Below, one piece after another: positions 6,112 through 8,683 of a stretch of DNA of 8,683 nt. Made by a program: the position numbers and the translations under genes. Under the pieces are notes generated by a model. It was not told where the DNA came from, did no database searches, and saw only the letters and a list, made by a program, of their open reading frames with translations. Source of the DNA: Methylococcaceae bacterium (GTDB lineage Bacteria > Pseudomonadota > Gammaproteobacteria > Methylococcales > Methylomonadaceae); NCBI GenBank assembly GCA_013140465.1, contig JABFST010000475.1:1-8683 (forward strand). The letters are read 5' to 3'. Numbering within the stretch: the stretch's first letter is position 1; each line of letters begins with the position of its first letter.

Positions 6112-8683
6112 ATGCAAACTTTCTCCCTTTTCGTATCCTCCCCAGGCGATGTTGATGACGAACGCCGCCGCGCCGAACAAGTCATCCGCAAACTACAAAC
6201 CGAGTTTGACCGCTACATCCGGCTAGAACCGATCTTTTGGGAACACCAGCCGCAAAGCAGCCAACAACATTTTCAGGAGCAGATTAAAAAACTGCCGTCA
6301 GCCACCGATTTGGTGGTGTGCATTTTATGGTCGCGGTTGGGGACGCGCTTGCCGCCGGATAAATTCCAACGGCCTGATGGCACACACTATAACTCCGGTA
6401 CCGAGTTTGAATTTGAAGATGCAGTTGATAGCTATCGCCAACACAAAACCCCAGATTTGTGGGTATACCGCAAAACTGCCGATGTCTTAGTGTCGCTGAA
6501 CGATCCCAATAAAGCCGACAAAGAAGCGCAAAAAGCCGCGCTTGATAAGTTTCTCGACCACTGGCTGGGCAGCCCGCAAGACCATTTTAAAGCCGGGTTC
6601 AACAGCTTTACCGATGCTGATGATTTTGAACGCCAACTCACTGCGCATTTACACGACCTGCTACTAGCCCGTTGTCCGCAATACCAAAAAGACACCGACG
6701 AACTGCCCGCATGGACACGCGACGAATCGCCGTATCGCGGCTTGGCGTATTTTGACCTGAACCACGCCGCCGTATTTTTTGGCCGCAGTGCCGCCGTCCA
6801 TGCCGTGCTGGCGCAACTCAACAGCCAAGCGGCGGTGGGCAAACCGTTTGTGCTGGTATTGGGGGCTAGTGGTGCGGGCAAATCGTCGTTGCTACGCGCG
6901 GGTTTGCTCCATGCGTTGGTGGCAGAACGCCGGGTGGATAAAGTGGATTTATGGCGTTATGCCATCTTACGCCCTGACGATGCGCCCGATGGCGATTGGC
7001 TGCGTGGGCTAGCCGCCGCCTTATTGGCCGAAACCGCCTTGCCTGAATTGGCAGGGGCTGGTTTTGCAGATGTCGCCAGCCTTAGCGCCCAACTTGCCCA
7101 ACACCCCGAAGGTTTGGCGGGCGCCTTGGCGCATGCCTTGGCCGCTGCGGCTGATCGTTTACGGCTAGAACGCGCTTGGAACTTTACCCCTAACGCACGG
7201 CTAGTGCTGCTGATTGATCCGCTGGAAGAAATCTTCCGTGCGCCTACCGACACGCGCACCGTGCTGACCGATGCCGAAAAAGCCGAACAGCTACGTCAAC
7301 AAAACGCCCTGCGCGATAGGTTTTTAACTGCCGTGCAAGCACTGGCCGAAACAGGCTTGGTGTGGATATTGGCAGGACTGCGTAGCGAATATTACCCACA
7401 AGCGGCTGGGCATCCGGTGTTAAACACGCTAAAAGCAGGTGCGGGCCAATACGATTTGGCCATGCCAGATGAAACCGAACTGGCCGAAATCATCCGCTAC
7501 CCCGCCCGCGCGGCGGGCATGGCGTTTGAACTGCGTGCAGGCCGCCGTTTGGATGCGCAGCTCTTGAAAGACACCGCCAACAACCCCAACGCCTTACCGT
7601 TACTGGAATTTACTTTAGATGCCTTGTACCAACTCGCCCGCCAACGTGGCGACAATACCTTAAGTTTTGACGATTACCACATCAGGCTAGGTGGCTTGGA
7701 CGGCGCGATCACCCTAGCTGCCGAAACCGCTGTTAGCCAGTTGGGCGATGGCAATCTCGATGCCGTGCGTGATGTGTTCCGGCAATTGGTGGATTTGGAC
7801 AATGGCAAAGCCTTACGCCGCCGTGCGCCGCTCAGCGATTTCCAAGCCGACCCGCTGCAATGGCAAGTGGTGCAAGCCTTCATCAACGCCCGTTTACTGA
7901 GCAGCAGCGACAGCGGCGATACCCACACAGCCACCGTCGAACCGGTGCATGAAGCCTTGCTACGCACTTGGCCACAATTGTTGGCGTGGCTGGCCGAAGA
8001 CCAGGATATCCTCGCCATCCGCTCGCGTATGGAAGAACTGGCAGCCAACTGGCAAGCGGCTAGCCGTAACGAGGGTTATCTGCTAAACGCAGGTAAACAA
8101 GAACAAGATGCCACGCAATTGTTAAAACAACCGTGGTTAAAATTGCCGCCTACCGCGCAAGATTTTATTGATCTATCACTCCGCAAAATACGGCGGCGGC
8201 GTTGGGCCTTGCGCTGGACGATAGGTGGGGTGACGGCGGTATTTGTGTTGGGCGCGGCGGGCTTTAGTGCGGTCAATTATGAGCAACGCAAAAAAGCCGA
8301 AACGGCAGCGGGCTTGGCCTTGCAAGTGGTTAGCCGTTTAACTGATGACTTGCCGGATCGGCTTAGCACCGTACCCGGTACTTTACAAATCTTGCAAGAA
8401 ACTTTTGAACAAAATGCGGACTTGTTGAAACAGATTGATGGCTTGCGCGGCATGACGGCGGAATCGGAGCGGGAGCGGGGGGCAAATCTTCAACGACATG
8501 GCGATCAGCGGCTGGCTATGGGTGATCTGGCCGGGGCGTTAACCAGTTACCAAGCGTGTTTAGCAATTTTTGAAAAACTAATTCCTCAAGACCCAGATAA
8601 TACCGATTGGCAACGCAACTTGTCGGTCAGCTACGAGAAAATCGGCGACATCGTTGCCCAACAAGGCGACCAGAATGCTGCAC
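6112..8683 (+). CDS. DUF4062/TIR-like nSTAND1 NTPase with TPR repeats, 3' end cut
   Basis: The frame runs from ATG 6112 without a stop to the window end: 857 residues, C-terminus missing. The start is forced by an in-frame TAA at 6094, and AAGG lies five bases upstream. Domains in order: a DUF4062/TIR-like domain (about 1-115) with FSLFVSSPGDVDDER (4-18), ATDLVVCILWSRLGTRLP (64-81) and a Glu-rich SGTEFEFEDA (95-104); the nSTAND1 entry motif SPYRGLAYFDLNHAAVFFGR (206-225); Walker A GASGAGKSS (251-259); Walker B LVLLIDPLEEIF (364-375) where family members usually read DQFEE; a sensor-like GLRSEYYP (422-429); LPLLEFTLDALYQLA (495-509) and HEALLRTWPQLLAWL (613-627) typical of the family's winged-helix part; a predicted membrane helix (about 702-722) after RKIRRRRWALR; and the first TPR units (about 790 on; WQRNLSVSYEKIGD at 834-847). 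STAND NTPases are signalling switches that oligomerise on ligand binding. An immune-sensor role is inferred from architecture; no partner gene is visible. Confidence 0.88.
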   Translation, partial: MQTFSLFVSSPGDVDDERRRAEQVIRKLQTEFDRYIRLEPIFWEHQPQSSQQHFQEQIKKLPSATDLVVCILWSRLGTRLPPDKFQRPDGTHYNSGTEFEFEDAVDSYRQHKTPDLWVYRKTADVLVSLNDPNKADKEAQKAALDKFLDHWLGSPQDHFKAGFNSFTDADDFERQLTAHLHDLLLARCPQYQKDTDELPAWTRDESPYRGLAYFDLNHAAVFFGRSAAVHAVLAQLNSQAAVGKPFVLVLGASGAGKSSLLRAGLLHALVAERRVDKVDLWRYAILRPDDAPDGDWLRGLAAALLAETALPELAGAGFADVASLSAQLAQHPEGLAGALAHALAAAADRLRLERAWNFTPNARLVLLIDPLEEIFRAPTDTRTVLTDAEKAEQLRQQNALRDRFLTAVQALAETGLVWILAGLRSEYYPQAAGHPVLNTLKAGAGQYDLAMPDETELAEIIRYPARAAGMAFELRAGRRLDAQLLKDTANNPNALPLLEFTLDALYQLARQRGDNTLSFDDYHIRLGGLDGAITLAAETAVSQLGDGNLDAVRDVFRQLVDLDNGKALRRRAPLSDFQADPLQWQVVQAFINARLLSSSDSGDTHTATVEPVHEALLRTWPQLLAWLAEDQDILAIRSRMEELAANWQAASRNEGYLLNAGKQEQDATQLLKQPWLKLPPTAQDFIDLSLRKIRRRRWALRWTIGGVTAVFVLGAAGFSAVNYEQRKKAETAAGLALQVVSRLTDDLPDRLSTVPGTLQILQETFEQNADLLKQIDGLRGMTAESERERGANLQRHGDQRLAMGDLAGALTSYQACLAIFEKLIPQDPDNTDWQRNLSVSYEKIGDIVAQQGDQNAA

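Noticed and set aside
6035..6226. 63-residue plus-strand frame preceded by a perfect AAGGAGG.
   Set aside because: It overlaps the nSTAND gene in another frame, its product looks random, and the ribosome-site-like sequence belongs to a repeat arm.
7674..8048. 124-residue minus-strand frame.
   Set aside because: It lies opposite the nSTAND gene, whose motifs (for example HEALLRTW) cover this region; the Ser/Arg-rich product is typical of a shadow frame.

Overview
The window reads as a chromosomal segment from a gammaproteobacterium. The best taxonomic evidence is the ABC-F protein at 3967-5634: it is exactly 555 residues, the E. coli EttA length, and its two catalytic glutamates fall at the same residue numbers (188 and 470). 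The intergenic gaps carry several REP-like palindromes. A more precise placement (for example a methanotroph or sulfur oxidiser) would be a guess.

Three blocks are visible. (1) Positions 1-3706, minus strand: a small type VI secretion spike module in the order vgrG (3706-1703), a DUF6931-like protein (1692-1108) and a short PAAR tip protein (1083-790), spaced 10 and 24 bases apart and so probably one transcript. After a 184-base gap with a REP-like hairpin and a dyad comes a DUF1186-type gene (605 to the window edge, cut off). VgrG and PAAR would form the sharpened end of the needle. Neither has a toxin extension, so cargo would have to be a separate protein. The DUF6931-like protein is the obvious adaptor or cargo candidate. 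A good sigma-54-type GG-N10-GC site precedes vgrG.

(2) Positions 3967-5634, plus strand, divergent from vgrG: ettA, the ATP-sensing translation factor. It is a housekeeping gene and marks the conserved side of the window.

(3) Positions 5635-6111 have no convincing gene but hold three different inverted-repeat elements and a plausible sigma-70 promoter. They lead into a large plus-strand gene from 6112 that is open to the window end (857 residues seen). It encodes a DUF4062/TIR-like N-terminal domain, an nSTAND1-type NTPase, one predicted transmembrane helix and the beginning of a TPR array. This is an NLR-like architecture, related in layout to bacterial immune sensors, and is the most interesting object here. 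No tRNA, rRNA, transposase or CRISPR array was recognised.
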